Below are positions 63,487 through 64,000 of a stretch of DNA of 64,000 bases, in pieces (positions within the stretch are counted from its first letter, which is position 1; each line of letters starts with the position of its first letter). Source of the DNA: Streptomonospora salina (GTDB lineage: Bacteria > Actinomycetota > Actinomycetes > Streptosporangiales > Streptosporangiaceae); the NCBI RefSeq assembly GCF_014204715.1, contig NZ_JACHLY010000001.1, positions 3,990,501 to 4,054,500 of the forward strand, read 5' to 3'. Both the position numbers and the translations under genes were made by a program. The notes under the pieces were generated by a model. The model saw only the letters and a list, made by a program, of their open reading frames with translations. It was not told the DNA's origin and did no database searches.

Positions 63487-63615
63487 AGAAGCCCCCTGTG
63501 GATCGAAAAAATGAAATAGGTTGCTTTCGGGGGCGATGGTAGCATTCTCCGGAGAAGCGACAAGGGAGGCCCGGTGTTCGGGAGAAGAACCGCGAAGCGG
63601 AGGGGGGGTTCCGGG

Positions 63616-64000
63616 GTGCCCGGAACCCCGGAAAGTGTGCCCGCGCTAAGAATGAGCGAAGTTTATCGGAAATACGGGTCGGGAGAGGGAGAGATCATCG
63701 CCCTTCAGGGTATTTCCGTAGAGCTTGCCAAGGGCGACTTCACTGCGGTAATGGGCCCCTCCGGTTCGGGTAAGAGTACGCTCCTGCACTGCGCCGCCGG
63801 ACTCGACCGGCCTACCAGCGGCCAGGTGCTGCTGAGCGGGACCAGCCTGCCCGGGATGTCGGAAAACCGGCTCACCCGGCTGCGCCGCGAACGCGTGGGC
63901 TTCGTGTTCCAGGCCTACAACCTGCTGTCCGCTCTCACCGTCCAGGACAACATCGCCATGCCGCTGCGGCTGAGCGGAACCGCCCTGGACCCTGCCTGGG
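63616..64000 (+). CDS. ABC transporter ATP-binding protein, LolD/MacB-like (partial)
   Basis: The gene runs off the window. About 128 residues are present: VYRKYGSGEGEIIALQGISVEL, Walker A GPSGSGKST, and the Q-loop FVFQAYNLLSALTVQDNI. This is the MacB/LolD ATPase pattern, so an FtsX-like permease probably follows. GTG 63616 is preferred for AGGGGGGG upstream; ATG 63652 would cut the conserved start. It is divergent from the NarL-type pair. Confidence 0.9.
   Translation, partial: MPGTPESVPALRMSEVYRKYGSGEGEIIALQGISVELAKGDFTAVMGPSGSGKSTLLHCAAGLDRPTSGQVLLSGTSLPGMSENRLTRLRRERVGFVFQAYNLLSALTVQDNIAMPLRLSGTALDPAW

Overview
The window is high-GC DNA with dense overlapping reading frames, strong GGAGG-type ribosome sites beside apparently leaderless starts, many two-component and ABC modules, an AfsR/SARP regulator, a class F-like sortase, an MT0933-type protein and Excalibur proteins. 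This points to an actinobacterium, plausibly a filamentous one of the Nocardiopsaceae/Streptosporangiales type; the genus is a guess. No rRNA, tRNA or CRISPR array was seen.

Layout. 1-7.9 kb: tail of a membrane protein, LuxR regulator, Rv2258c-like methyltransferase, ABC exporter plus two-component system, second methyltransferase. 8-9.8 kb: damaged MFS gene and MerR regulator. 10.5-16.8 kb: YdbS/YdbT-like PH-domain pair, a tiny membrane-peptide gene with an in-frame amber, a YdjM-like membrane protein, an OFA-family MFS carrier and an MT0933-like protein. 17-21 kb: Excalibur surface protein with its sortase, then a FtsX/MacB-type exporter. 21-24 kb: MFS pump with divergent ArsR regulator and two palindromic operators, then an alpha/beta hydrolase. 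24.2-27.5 kb: an IS5-family element inserted exactly at the stop codon of a frameshifted DUF4041/T5orf172 gene, then an Excalibur lipoprotein. 28-32 kb (locus A): OmpR regulator, histidine kinase, GerMN-like lipoprotein, acyltransferase remnant, polysaccharide deacetylase. 32-36 kb: frameshifted hydrolase, recombinase remnant, ArsR-rhodanese/MFS/methyltransferase operon. 36-41.4 kb: dehydrogenase, HSL-type esterase, PD-(D/E)XK nuclease-like gene, recombinase and IS481 remnants. 41.4-49.2 kb: DesKR-like two-component system with divergent ABC exporter, two intact CPBP protease genes and one relic, GPP34 relic, TetR with a 30-bp palindrome. 49.2-53 kb: S9 peptidase, MerR, transposon debris. 53-57.5 kb (locus B): SGNH lipoprotein, fragment of the locus A response regulator split by an intact IS4-family element, intact OafA-type acyltransferase, truncated EACC1-like gene. 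57.7-64 kb: ISL3 relic, AfsR-like regulator, NarL-type two-component system and the start of another ABC exporter.

Common threads. Two-component pairs sit beside ABC exporters three times, a layout known from antimicrobial-peptide sensing and export, and a fourth pair heads the cell-surface locus. Loci A and B share their control sequences. A TGTCGC-type direct repeat with 11-bp spacing lies upstream of the OmpR regulator, of the SGNH hydrolase and of the acyltransferase, suggesting one regulon for modification of cell-surface glycans. Each locus keeps intact what the other has lost. At least six genes or relics carry single-base frameshifts or an in-frame stop; some may be assembly errors.
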